Translations under genes and position numbers: made by a program
Shown: positions 31,795 through 42,631 of the stretch, piece after piece
Position numbering within the stretch: position 1 is the first letter of the stretch
How the letters are laid out: each line of letters begins with the position of its first letter
The notes under the pieces: generated by a model
Told to the model about the DNA's origin: nothing
The model's database searches: none
Seen by the model: only the letters and a program-made list of their open reading frames with translations
Origin: Heliocidaris tuberculata
Lineage: Eukaryota > Echinodermata > Echinoidea > Camarodonta > Echinometridae
Length of the DNA stretch: 64,000 nt
Direction: 5' to 3'
NCBI GenBank assembly: GCA_025618425.1
Contig: CM046846.1
Span: 1,161,142-1,225,141, forward strand

Positions 31795-31904
31795 CACAAA
31801 ATGTTCACAGGAACAAAGTTCCGACGAAATGCAGTGTTAAAGATCTGTAGAAAATAAAGTTCACAACATCGTATAGAATACACACACGAGGAGCATGTTT
31901 TTAA

Positions 31905-31944
31905 CTTCACAAGCGCTTTCGATTTATTCTCTTCAGGTGAAGTG
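31905..31944 (-). ncRNA. Hammerhead ribozyme motif, type I (left arm)
   Basis: Minus-strand reading is ACTTCAC-CTGAAGA-GA(ATAAA)TC-GAA-AGCGCT-T-GTGAAGT. It has 7-bp stem I, the core CUGANGA, a 2-bp stem II with pentaloop, the GAAA box (its last A opens stem III), and a palindromic AGCGCT stem III with almost no loop. The predicted cleavage site follows the unpaired T (H17). A near-loopless stem III is typical of retroelement hammerheads thought to act as dimers. Sequence fit only; activity is not shown. Confidence 0.72.
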
Positions 31945-32337
31945 AGCCTTTGATAGTTTTACATGACCTTATATACAAGTATAATCAAGGAAATACAGTA
32001 ATATTCAAATGAGGACGAGGTTTGTAACATTGTCCTATAGTTGTTTTTACGACATGATTAATCTTAATCTTAATCTTAGATTAAGCGTTGTAAGTAGGAA
32101 GTCTTTTATGTTCAGTATGTTTGAGAATCTTAATCCATACAACTCAACACATCGTAAAGTTACACAAAGATTCTTAATGATGTAAAACATCTAATATTTC
32201 CTGTATTCATGGGAATAACAAACAAAGGTGGGTGACTGTAAAAAAAGAACAAGGAAAAAAGATATAGGTTATAGGATATTTCCCAGCATTCGGATTGAAC
32301 GTGCATAGTCTTAAGAACAGAAAGACATAGAGTGATG

Positions 32338-32458
32338 GGGGGGGGGGGGGGGGGGGGCAGAAGAGAGAGAGAGAGAGAGAGCGAGGAAAAAGAGGGGGGA
32401 ACGGGTAACGAGAGAGGGAAGGGCAGAAGGAAAAGAGAGAGAGAGAGAGAGAGAGAGA
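32338..32458. repeat. G-run and (GA)n in the inverted-repeat spacer
   Basis: About 20 Gs at 32338-32357 followed by GA dinucleotide tracts (32363-32383 and 32434-32457). The overlapping ORFs on both strands are artefacts of this composition. Confidence 0.92.
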
Positions 32459-32632
32459 ACATAAAAGACTTCCTACTTACAACGCTTAATCTAAGATTAA
32501 GATTAAGATTAAGATTAATCATGTCGTAAAAACAACTATAGGACAATGTTACAAACCTCGTCCTCATTTGAATATTACTGTATTTCCTTGATTATACTTG
32601 TATATAAAGTCATGTAAAACTATCAAAGGCTC

Positions 32633-32672
32633 ACTTCACCTGAAGAGAATAAATCGAAAGCGCTTGTGAAGT
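32633..32672 (+). ncRNA. Hammerhead ribozyme motif, type I (right arm)
   Basis: Identical in sequence to the left-arm motif but on the plus strand. Stem I is 32633-32639 with 32666-32672, core CTGAAGA 32640-32646, stem II/loop 32647-32655, GAAA 32656-32659, stem III AGCGCT 32659-32664, and predicted cleavage after 32665. All invariant core residues are present. Confidence 0.72.
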
Positions 32673-32730
32673 TAAAAACATGCTCCTCGTGTGTGTATTC
32701 TATACGATGTTGTGAACTTTATTTTCTACA

Positions 32731-33169
32731 TAATATATATCCATTTATCTGCATTCGCGAGCTATAAATCACTTCATTCTCATCCTGAAAATGAAAATTG
32801 CATCCTAATATTTGGATGTGCATTAACTGTAAATGATAAACTTTCAAATGATAATACAGGATAAACTTCTCATGCAATAACAAAAATGATTCCGTCTTGC
32901 TGTACACTTCTTCTTCTTCTGGAAAAGTGTTGCTTCAGAGTACTGAAGATATATCACACTGTGAGTTGTGTGTACATGTCGAGCTTAGCACGAATGTCCC
33001 CATATTCTTTCCAAATTGTTTGCAGGTGCTTATATACAATGTGCAAGTAAAAAGATTTCTCATAGTTGCTGTTTATATATGCATCGGATCCCCTTCAACT
33101 GGAGCCTGAAGGCCTCAAGTGAAGAACACAGTTGGCAGTTTTCAATTTTTAGACCTTATTACTAGTTAC
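32731..33169. other. Intergenic sequence, nothing recognised
   Basis: AT-rich sequence between the inverted repeat and the 33-kb direct repeats. Confidence 0.5.
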
Positions 33170-33610
33170 ATTTACCAGTTTACAATGAATCTATATACTC
33201 ATAAAAACGATAACGCATGCACGATTAAGTGTTATATTTATTCACTCACATTAATATCTAGGTACTCTCTATCTCAAAAAGGAGTGAATTTTCACTGTTT
33301 TCACTCACCCGGGAGTCACGTCAGTGATCACTTGTTTAGGAGTGAATATCGAGTGACTATCGAGTGGTCTCTTAAAGGAAAAGAGTGGAGTTTCACTCTC
33401 TTTTCACTCTATTATCATTCCCCCGGGAGTGACGTCAGTGATCACTCGATTTTTTTTTTTTTTTTTTTTTTTTTCTTAGAGAGAGAACCAGTTATGTAGG
33501 TGTATTGTTACTAGATACATTTACACTAAATTTATGCTCATAAAAACGATAACACATGCACGATTAAGTGCAGTTATATTTATTCACTCACATTCATGTC
33601 TAGGTATTAT
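33170..33610. repeat. Direct repeats flanking a GGAGTGA-rich segment
   Basis: CATAAAAACGATAACGCATG with CACGATTAAGTG and TATTTATTCACTCACATT (33199-33255) is repeated at 33539-33595. Between them, GGGAGTCACGTCAGTGATCAC (33310) recurs as GGGAGTGACGTCAGTGATCAC (33426), with inverted CACTC/GAGTG words and a T24 run. It looks like a tandem duplication of about 340 bp. Confidence 0.6.
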
Positions 33611-33635
33611 GTAGGTGGAGGTGTATACATAACAT

Positions 33636-33706
33636 ACGTATGTGTGCGTGCGTGTGTGCGTGTGTGTGTGTGTGTGTGTGTTTGTGTGCGTTTGGGTGTG
33701 TTTGTA
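33636..33706. repeat. (GT)n microsatellite
   Basis: Alternating GT with CG interruptions. The following 33707-34603 has no supported feature. Confidence 0.9.
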
Positions 33707-34603
33707 AGCTACTACAGACCGATGACATTCGTAGTGGGTGTACTGAACGTTGTCAACACATGACCTTGATAAAGGCCACCACTGCCTCGTAAGCCTTCAA
33801 AATAGTTTACCATATTTGGCACCTACATGTACTTAAAACAATACAGTATCCTTTGTCTGAAGAAAACGCGTTATTCCTCATTGACATACTGAGAATCTCA
33901 TTTGAAGGAAGGAAAAGAATGACTAAGGAAATAGATTGACAGATACGGATTCTTTAAAAGAAATTGTTCTTAAGACGGAGTAGACCTATACTTGAAATGC
34001 AGGACAGGGCCGTACAATCCAGGGGTTCTGGGGGGTTTAACGAAATGAAATATAGATTCAATACAATAAATAGAATGATCGGATGCTGTGACACGACCGC
34101 ATTGTAAATCTAACGACCCAATGAGATTAGATCTTTTCTAAGAAGAGAAAAAATTAATGAAAAATACAAAAAATGTGTTAATCTTCCCGATCGAGGTTCC
34201 GGATGTTAACATGAATAGTAGTATCACAGTTGCGAGGTATTGTACATACTGAATATATCAAAACAGGTCTATCTAATTATAAACCAAACTTCAGTATTCA
34301 AAGTAGATATAAAGAGCAATTTTACCAATCCTTTTATGGTTTGACTGTAACTTTGATAGGGATACCGTCATTCCTAAATAAAATATAACGGGGCTCGCTG
34401 TGGGTAACCAACATATTTGTAAGAGAAGGAAGTGGGAACTCTTAATTTTTGTACTGATTTCCGATCCAGCATAACAGTGCTAACCCGCTCTTTTTCCTGA
34501 CTTTCCCTGACTGTCCCAGTCAATTAAACATGTTGTTTTCCTGGAATAGACGAATAACGCAAATTTAACATCGAATTTGTTATCCTATACTTGTCATGCT
34601 TGT

Positions 34604-34855
34604 GGTGGCGTAGTTACGGGTGCACATGTGTACCCCCCCCCCCCCCTGGCGAATGAAGAGAAGAAAATGGGGTAATGTTGAAAATGAGAGAGAAGAAAGG
34701 GAGAGGCAACGTGAAAAGAAATTTATACGACCATCCCCTAAATCATTCCCTTATTCTATGGCCTTGTTATCTGCCATTTCATTCATAATATTTCCGGTGC
34801 CCCCCCCCCCCCCCCCGGACGCATGAGCCCCGTGGGGCCCACGCCTATACGCTAT
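34604..34855. mobile_element. GTGGCGTAG-type poly-C MITE, copy 1
   Basis: GGTGGCGTAGTTACGGGTGC then a C13 run at left; C16 then GGACGCATGAGCC...GGCCCACGCC at right. Same layout as 42632-42875. Confidence 0.55.
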
Positions 34856-34925
34856 ACACCTACTTGATTCTTTGCCAGGTCGAAATGTCTCGCACTTTCT
34901 TGAAAACAATTATCTAACCTGTCTA

Positions 34926-35800
34926 TACAGTCAGTGTGAGTCAGAAAAAAATGTTACACTTTTTTAAATTGAGCATTGTTTTAAAAATTGTGGGATTAAC
35001 AGAGTATTTTTAGCATGTATGGATAGAGTATATATTCCTTTGTTGTTTGGTAACATTTGTTTCATTGTTGCTGTTAACGGTTGAGTGCACAACAGCCATT
35101 GTTTGAAAGGTAGTCAAAACTCATTTGTGCCAAGTCGTATGATTACCTGCTGATACAGAGACAACAGCAATGAGCGTATAGTTTATGCATATGTTTAAGC
35201 AAGACAAATTAACATGAAAACCAATAAATAAATGAATAAATAAATAAAGCCAGAAGTCATAACATTCAGTGATCTTCACTTAAAAGTCCTTTTTCATAGT
35301 CATTTTGGGCACTTGGACATAGCTTTCAATCTTCCACATGGCATCCGTTCCTCTCGTTCCTTTTATGAGCTCGATGGAGCATCGCTGCCATTGGTTCTAC
35401 GAAGTGTCTGCCTGTCTGCAAGTCATCCAGGTCTGCATGTGGGCTGCTGAACACCTTGGACTTCAGGGGAATGCTTAATCAAGCGTTTTGATTTTTATCG
35501 ACAACTGTTTTAAGCTACTGAAATCCTTGCATCCGATTGGCTGAGAGCAAATTTGTCAGTAAAAATCAGTGACAAGACACTTGATGAAACGCTCCCCAGG
35601 AACCCCAGACGAAGAAGTCCGAAGGTGTTAAGTCTGGAGATCCTATCCAATAAATTCATTACTGATTCCCCACAAACGTGGTATCAAATAAAACTGGAAA
35701 AGTTATTCTGTCTAACTGTGGTGCAAGAAATGTGATATTTCTATCATATTTGTAATATAAGCATTTTAAAACGTGTAACATTTTTCTGACTCACACTGTA
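34926..35800. mobile_element. TA-flanked element with CAGTGTGAGTCAGAAAAA ends, containing a nested MITE
   Basis: TA at 34926 and 35799. Ends CAGTGTGAGTCAGAAAAA and its inverse TTTTTCTGACTCACACTG, plus the inner TGTTACAC/GTGTAACA. A degraded copy 3 of the GGGCCC-type MITE (about 35468-35600, core AGCTACTGAAATCCTTGCAT) sits inside. TA sites and these ends suggest a Tc1/mariner-derived element. No transposase recognised. Confidence 0.75.
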
Positions 35801-36689
35801 GTAAGCTTTTAGCAATAATTATTGAAAATAAACAGGCCGACAATGAAATGCCTCTCCCTAAAATGTTGGCTCAGTTGCAATGAAATCAAAGGCTATAATT
35901 AGAGATGGATTCCATACTAAAAATCTGATAACATTATTTCGTTTTCACAAAATTTAAGTAAGTGTAAGGTATAACGCAACTGACAGTATTGCAGGAAAAT
36001 GAAAAACGTTCATATACAAAAAAAATCGAAAAGCAAGACTATACCTCCCCTCCAGACCAGGATAGTGGCGCTTGGTTTGGTGTAAGAAATTCAAGTAAAG
36101 AGATATCATGTAGGATTAGATGATTATTCCAAAAACTAATTGATTCCATCATCTCCTCTTTGGAACATCATCGATTGACTTTCCTTTAAATTCTAGTCCG
36201 TCAACAACTTTTCATGGGAAATGATTTCTTGGTTGATATGCTAATCTCATCTAGCCAACGCAAATTTCCAAAGAGTGTATACCAGCAGATTTGGCACCCA
36301 TTATGCCATAACATAACATGATTGATGGTGAGCTTTTTGATTGAGTGTGAAATTAACTTATGCCAACGTCGTTAAGACCTGTGGAGAATACCTTCGTGCA
36401 TGTGTAATCGTTTTCATGAGTACAGATTTATTTAAAATTTAACTAGTAATAACTTTATTTAAGATTCTACGCTTGACACATCATATTATGATGGCTTGAA
36501 GGTTTGTAAAATGGAAATTCCAAATATGTTATTTTTATTATCAAGACAGAATAATTTTCTTACTTTATCTAATATTATCATGTGAAAGTCTATATTTGCA
36601 AATGCACTTCCAAATATAAGGATGCATTTTTTTTTTGTTCAGGATCAAAATGAAATGATCTTCATAGCATGCGCATGCAGACAGATAGT

Positions 36690-36690
<1 letters not shown>
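35801..36690. other. Intergenic sequence, nothing recognised
   Basis: AT-rich sequence with no repeat or gene I can support. Confidence 0.5.

Positions 36691-36692
<2 letters not shown>

Positions 36693-36742
<50 letters not shown>
36693..36742. repeat. (CT)n microsatellite
   Basis: About 25 CT dinucleotides. The ORFs across it are artefacts. Confidence 0.97.
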
Positions 36743-36746
<4 letters not shown>

Positions 36747-36769
36747 TAAAAAAATGTATTCTCACTCTA

Positions 36770-37020
36770 TTTTTTTTTTCAATTCAATTTTAAAGACATT
36801 TATTTCCAACTTTTCAATATACAAAGTAATAAATGAGCAAAATAATGTACATATATTTTGAACAAAAAATATGACATAATATACACTAATGTGATACATA
36901 CATAGTTGGAGGACACACCTCTAAAAGCAAAAGCTTGGGGCGAGGGTGCCCTTAGTACATAATACATTATTACATAATAAATATATAAAAAGAAAATAGC
37001 TACATACAAAAAAAAGAAAG
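36770..37020 (-). mobile_element. LINE 3' end, copy B
   Basis: Minus orientation: the A/T-rich tail is at 36770-36800, then 3' UTR sequence with hairpin 36911-36953 whose loop is AAAAGCAAAAGCTTG. A 78-bp piece of the same tail (CTTTTCAATATACAAAGTAA, then TAAATGAGC, AATAATGTACAT) recurs at 49848-49925. The 5' border is not clear, and no ORF portion is kept. Confidence 0.65.
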
Positions 37021-37032
37021 AGACCGCTGAGC

Positions 37033-37190
37033 TTGATTGGAAGGGAAAAAAGGGGAGGAGAAAAGAAAAGAAAAAGAAGGGGAAAGAGGAAAAAGAGGGG
37101 GAGAATGGAGGTGCAACATGAGAATTGTACGGAAAAGAGAAATATTCACGAAGAGGCAGAGAGAAGAAAGAATAGAGAGGGGGAGTCACG
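37033..37190. repeat. Purine-rich low-complexity tract
   Basis: Mostly A and G on the plus strand; apparent ORFs are Lys/Glu/Arg-rich artefacts. Confidence 0.85.
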
Positions 37191-37500
37191 TCACTGTTCA
37201 CAAAGAGATAATGTTTGTAAGATTATTTAACCTTTGTCATTACAGAGTACAAATTATACCATTGTGTCTTTGTGTGGTGTTGAACGATTTTGTTTTATGC
37301 AAAGAGATGTGGTAGAACAGATGTTCTTTCTGCTCTTGATCATTACTAATTATACAAAATTAGCTTTCATGTTTATCTGTATTTTATGCGAAGAGTTGTG
37401 GTAGAATACCGGTCAGCTCTGCATGTCTTTGCATCCAAATCACAATCAAACCGCCGTGGAACAGTGATTACCCGGGATGAAGTTGCGTAGTGGAATAGCT

Positions 37501-37710
37501 GGTGGGGGGGGGGGGGGGGCACGGGGATACGTGCCCCTCCCCGATCATTTTCGTAATAGATGGGTGTGTGTGTGCGCGCGTGTGTGTGTGTGTGTGTGTG
37601 TTTGAGAGAGAGAGAGAGAGAGGGGGGGATGCGACAGGAGGCATTCGAATTACAAAAGAGATGAGAGAAAGAGAGAGAGAGAGGATGAGAAAAAAGGAGA
37701 GAGAGAAGTG
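37501..37710. repeat. Compound G-run, (GT)n, (GA)n microsatellites
   Basis: G17 at 37503-37519, GT tract 37563-37601, GA tracts 37604-37622 and 37668-37705. Confidence 0.93.
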
Positions 37711-37914
37711 GGCGGCAAGGACGCAAGTTGAAATTAAATGCATTATTCTAAATTTATTCAGATTGATATGAATTATATTCCCTCTAGGCCAAATGAATAT
37801 GAAAACAATGTAAATATGTAAGAAGAACTTCGTTAAAGACAAAAAAGTCTACTTGGGATTGATCATTTCTGGCTGAAATTCCTATACAGAGTTTTACTAC
37901 TATTTTCTAAAGCA

Positions 37915-38115
37915 TGTGTGTGAACGGACATGGCGCATCCCGCGACTCGATGCGACGTGCTGTACGCGACAATTCGCGCGCTCAAACACCGATAAAACAT
38001 AGACGGATGCCTGTCATTTCACAGGCACGGTGGGTGCGTGGTGACATCGTTTTGTGTCCCGTTCATTTTCAAGAGTGTCACTAGTCGCATGCAATCGTTG
38101 GATATCGTAACGGAG
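37915..38115. promoter_or_regulatory. CpG-rich patch, possible promoter
   Basis: CG dinucleotides are dense (GCGCATCCCGCGACTCGATG, then CGACGTGCTGTACGCGAC and TTCGCGCGCTC) in an otherwise CpG-poor 20-kb neighbourhood. No TATA box, ORF or splice structure next to it. It could be a promoter of an unseen gene or an old GC-rich repeat. Confidence 0.25.
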
Positions 38116-39939
38116 CCTATCGGTTGAGGATTTCTATGGGGATCGAATTTTCAGAGAGATAAGGAATTTGAATGGAAATTTTGACTTGGACTTCCTCATT
38201 ACTTACTGGATGCTTTTGTAAGTTATTGTAATTTTTCTCTTTATTATCATAAAATGATACGCTTTGTCTTCTTTTTCTCTTTTTCTTTTCCCCCCTTCTT
38301 CTTTCTCTTCTTGTCATTGTTTTGCTTTTCCTCCTTCTCAATCGCCTAAGAGCTGACAGATTTTAACATCTTCTTCGGTTCTATTTGTTTGACTAATTCA
38401 TCGATTCCTTTTTTTCCAAAAACTAAATCTTAATATCAGATTCTTGTACCTGTTAATGACGTTGACTTATCCTTTGAATTCGGTTTAATTTTAACGTTTC
38501 CAACAAGACACCAAGGCCAAAGCAATGCTACATTTAAGCTTAAACTGTTGACAGATCTACGGTATTATTGTGAATTCATATAGTTCAAAGCCAATGTTTA
38601 CAGAAATATTCCGATCTCGCCATTTCCTTTGGTACTAATCTAACTTATCCTGTTTAATGTGTGCCAAACTCACGAGTGCATACTATCTTTAACCATTTGC
38701 AGGTTTGTTCTTTCAGCTGCTCCATTTGTAAGATGCATTGTGGTTAGTTTCAGTCTCGCAATAATTTAGGCATGTATATTAATCTTCTTTTTCTATTTAC
38801 AACCAGTGTAATCCCACGGAATAATGCAACTCGAAACAATAATGTTTTTCTTTTCCTCTCCTCTTTCCGAACTTCTGTCCCACGCACAGACTGACATTTT
38901 CGTTGTTCTTATAAATTTCTTTTAATCAACCGGTAGCCGTTATTTTTATTCCATGCTCCACATTAAATCGCTGACGTCAGCATTTATGCAGTTTTATGAA
39001 AAGAGTAGGTGGCTTAGTCATGGTGGAACTTGAGTGTTTTGATGGCATTATTGTTGTTCTTTATCTGTTCAGCCTGTGGCCATTTTACTTCAATGCTTTA
39101 ACATAAGTCGCCGACGCCATCACTTATGCAGTATTATAAAAACATTATTGGATTTATATATTTTGATGATATGAAATCAAATACTTGTATTATCATTTAA
39201 CTTTCTCTCGCAATTCAGATCAAAATAAACAAAAAACAGAGATATTGATTTACATATTTTCAGAAATGACAAATAATTTTGTTTTAGACCTGAAACTAGG
39301 GATTCAAAGCAATAATACTAATAGAAGGCTGTTAAGTATGACAATTGACAATTTATACAAACTCTCCTGGGAGCTTGATATATCATGTCTGTCATGTGTC
39401 ACAAACTTTATGATCATTAAACGTATTTAGTTGCATTTCTTTTGTTTCATTACACTGAAAACTGCTGTTATATTGCGGTTTTATTCTTGTATCATGTTTG
39501 TAGACTTCAAGACCAAAGGAGTTAAGAAAATACTTGTTTATATCAAGAACCACAGTCGTGTCTGAAACTGAAACTGAAAACTGAATTTTCTTAATTCATT
39601 TGGTTGTGAAGTATGAAAAGATACAAGATTCAAACCAAATAATACCAGAAATTCTCTAGTTTCCTGCGCAGTGTACAGTAATAATATTTAATCTTCTTTT
39701 TCATCATTCATGTAATAATTTTTAAATTCGCAATTCAACAGGCAATTATGTGTTCTTTGTCAAATACCGATCATATCAATAGTTTTATCTTGTGCCTATT
39801 CTCGAAAGTGAACATCTGTCGATCTACATGATCTATCATCGCTGTAATAGAGGAAATAATTTTGAAGTAAAATTTGTCAACAAGGAGATGATTATTATAA
39901 TCATTCATGCCATTATTAATGGCATATCAAGGAATTACT
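38116..39939. other. Intergenic sequence with a weak duplicated segment
   Basis: Two related stretches (38950-39010 and 39083-39145) share TCGC.GACG, CA.TTATGCAGT.TTAT. Otherwise nothing recognised. Confidence 0.45.
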
Positions 39940-40082
39940 AGTATCAATATGACATTCAAATATGGATTAGCGTTAATTACATGCGCTCTTAGACATGATG
40001 ATACAATTCAAATGCGAGGATGAATTCGTTCTTATCAGAATGACATTCAAGTATGGATTAGCAGTAATTACAAGCGCTCTTA
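39940..40082. repeat. Left part of an ~85-91-bp tandem repeat
   Basis: ACATTCAAATATGGATTAGC and GTTAATTACATGCGCTCTTA recur after 91 bp. The same unit reappears as four copies at 42200-42490, so 2.1 kb of other elements separates two parts of one array. Confidence 0.75.
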
Positions 40083-40600
40083 AGCCATGGTCTCGCTGGC
40101 CTTACGACCGGTTGCCGACTTCTGACAACCACTTGTCGGTAGTTAGTTGTAAAAGATCGCAAAGAGGAAGGTTGGCGACTGGTTGTCGGAGCATTTCGGT
40201 CGGTTAGAGGTTTGAGCCATGGTCTCCACTGGCTTTGCGACCGGTTGCCGACTTCTGACAACCACTGGTCGGTAGTTGGTTGTCTGAGATCTCAGAGAGG
40301 TTTTCGTCAATCTTTATTTGGTTGTATGCAGTCGGCAACTGGTTGTTGGTTCATTTTGGTCGGCTGGAATTTTACACTGCTCCATCGAAAACCTTTTGCC
40401 GACCGAAATGGTGTGGGGAGGATTTTCTTGGTTTTTTAAAGGCGGGCGACAGATCTCCGACTGATCTCCGACTGATCTTTAGTGCTCGAAAGGTGCTTGA
40501 AAATAAGATTGATCACCGAATAATAAACGAGCAGTTTATTGATCTGATTCCCAAACCATTACCAAGCACCGACAACCAACAGTAATCAACACCATCCCAA
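40083..40600. mobile_element. Tandemly duplicated foldback of the GGTTGCCGAC family
   Basis: GAGCCATGGTCTC...CTGGC, GCGACCGGTTGCCGACTTCT and GACAACCAC occur twice 123 bp apart. Inverse words (CGGCAACTGGTTGT, GACCGAAATGG) follow. Related words occur at 41930-42070 and 7713-8741. Confidence 0.65.
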
Positions 40601-40734
40601 AGACTTTCATGAAATCAACTCAAGGTTAATTTTGGTTGTATTGCCTATTGAAATATAGTTTTGCTTATGAAAGAGATGATTTGATATATTATATGGACCA
40701 CTTACTTTCAAGCCGATGGTAGAAATGGGAGAGC

Positions 40735-40945
40735 TACACTGTAAAAAATAACTGTAAAACTACACGTTTTCTAGCCCATGAAATTGCAAGTTATTACCGT
40801 TATTTCAATTTTACGGTATTTTTCCTTAAAACAACAGCAAGTTTGTTGGTTTACCGGAAATCAGCATATATTTACAATCGCCCGACCTAAAACATTGTTG
40901 AAAAAACATTTCCTCATATTTCAACAACCCTGTTAAATTACCAAG
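40735..40945. mobile_element. CACTGTAAAAAA MITE, copy 1 (3'-truncated)
   Basis: Starts TA-CACTGTAAAAAATAACTG and runs parallel to copy 2 through AACAACAGCAAGTTTGTTGG and TCAGCATATATTTACAATCG, then diverges. Confidence 0.75.
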
Positions 40946-41154
40946 TACTGGGGAAAACTCTTATATGAATATTCATTAATTTTTAGTAGTGTATGGTTTG
41001 GGGTGGCCCAATTTAATTTACTAACTGTCGCCAAAGGCATAAAAGACTATAAGGGGTATATAAGAGATTGCACTAGATTGAAGAAACTGGATAGGAGAGG
41101 TCAAGGACAGGATAGATTAAGATAGAGAATAGGATAAGTTAAAGCAGAATAGGT

Positions 41155-41576
41155 TACACTGTAAAAAAATACTTGTAAAACTACAGACATTCTGGTCCCT
41201 GCGACCATGCCTGGGACAACAAATTATTGCCGTTATTTCAATTTTATAGTCTTTTTCTTGTAAAACAACAGCAAGTTTGTTGGTTTACCGGAAATCAGCA
41301 TATATTTACAATCGCCCGACATAAAAACACTGTTAAAAAACCATTTTCTCATATTTTAACAAGTTACCCTGTTAAATTACAAATCGTTTTCATGGTTCCG
41401 TTTAAATTTACAGAGCTTTTCCTGCTAGAAATTAAAGCTTCTACTATTCAACAACAACAACAACAAAAAAAAAGAAATCTGTTATTTTACATGTACTGTG
41501 GAAAAACGGGCATTCCCGGCATCCTGACTGCTAGGAAATTTCCCGTGAAAAAAACGGCAAATTTTTTTACAATGTA
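41155..41576. mobile_element. CACTGTAAAAAA MITE, copy 2
   Basis: TA-CACTGTAAAAAAAT at left, ATTTTTTTACAATG-TA at right. Direct-orientation repeat of copy 1, 420 bp away. An AAC trinucleotide run (41451-41465) is internal. Confidence 0.75.
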
Positions 41577-41783
41577 TATTGAACTGTTCCCTCTTCATGA
41601 GCTTGTTAAATTTGAGTAATATATCAAGACAACCTCGAATACATCCTTGCTTTGCACCCTTGCAATTATGTATTATTCATGTTATTCATGTATTGCAATA
41701 ATTTGTGACCTGTTCATCATAACCTGGCATAAATATAATACATGTATTGCACCAGTGACTCATAGCCTTCCCATGGTCAGATG

Positions 41784-41911
41784 GTGCAGAGGCGGCGGAA
41801 CGTCGGGCTAGGACAATGGAAGTGGGGGCACCTTTCGTTTGGCGGACAAAAATTGCCCCCCCCCCCCCCTCATTTCCATTGTCCGAACCCGACGTTCCGC
41901 CGCCTCTGCAC
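41784..41911. repeat. Near-perfect 128-bp palindrome with poly-C loop
   Basis: GTGCAGAGGCGGCGGAACGT with CGGG at left is inverse to CCCGACGTTCCGCCGCCTCT with GCAC at right. Arms continue through GACAATGGAA, total about 45 bp each, around a C14 run. Likely a hAT-type MITE. Confidence 0.85.
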
Positions 41912-42189
41912 GGACTGCCGTAAGAACATCGGCCATCAGCTCGTCCATGACCGGTTGTTTTTTAATCGCCGAATTGACGAACGTTCCTATAAGCGTGGCC
42001 AACCAGTCTATGATGACCGGCGATTGGCCTACAACCAATCGGCGACTATCCTATTACCGATCGGCAACTAATCCCGGACAGATATTTTTTACAGTCATGC
42101 TCATAATCTAACATTAATGAGAGAGAATATTAAATGGATTATTTTAGATAATGATACCTTTGCCGTCTAATATAACTCAAGGATTTGAA

Positions 42190-42490
42190 TATGAATTTCA
42201 TGTATACAGACCAGCGTTAATTACATGCGCTCTTAGATATGATTCATGCAAGAATGCATTTGCAATTATCAAAATGACATTCATATAATGGATTAGCAGT
42301 AATCACATGCGCTCTTAGACATGATGAATCAATTCAAATGCAAGAAGGAATTCGTAATTATCAAAATAACATACATTTATGGATTATCCTTAATTATATT
42401 AAACATGATAAATCAATTCAAATGCGAGGATAAATTTGTAATTATCAGAATGACATTCATATATGGATTAGCAGTAATTCTTTTATTGTA
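42190..42490. repeat. Right part of the ~85-91-bp tandem repeat
   Basis: Four units with ATGGATTAGCAGTAAT, CATGCGCTCTTAGA, AATCAATTCAAATGC and TTATCAAAATGACAT. Same family as 39940-40082. Confidence 0.8.
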
Positions 42491-42631
42491 CACAATTGAA
42501 CATAATAAACCTCGATGCAGTCGTACTTATAATCCAGCCTTAATGAGAGAGGATTAAATGGATTATTGGGATAATCATACTCTTGTCGCCATCTGATTGC
42601 TCGTGCAAATGACATTGACTGGAGGTCCGGA

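Larger units (their letters stand above)
31846..32730. mobile_element. Young inverted repeat: two outward-facing terminal repeats with hammerhead motifs (Penelope-like?)
   Basis: Left arm 31846-32114 and right arm 32457-32730 are inverses. By eye they differ only by one substitution (31969 region), one T indel (near 31861) and one extra AATCTT unit (4 versus 3 copies). Each arm contains a minimal type-I hammerhead core. Penelope-like elements carry such ribozymes in their terminal repeats (pLTRs) and often have inverted or partial repeat copies, so two pLTR copies joined head-to-head is my reading. The 342-bp spacer has G18 and (GA)n runs and no reverse transcriptase. Confidence 0.65.

Noticed and set aside
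32160..32567. 135-codon minus-strand ORF
   Set aside because: Ser/Leu/Pro runs come from (GA)n and poly-G; it spans the inverted repeat arm and spacer.
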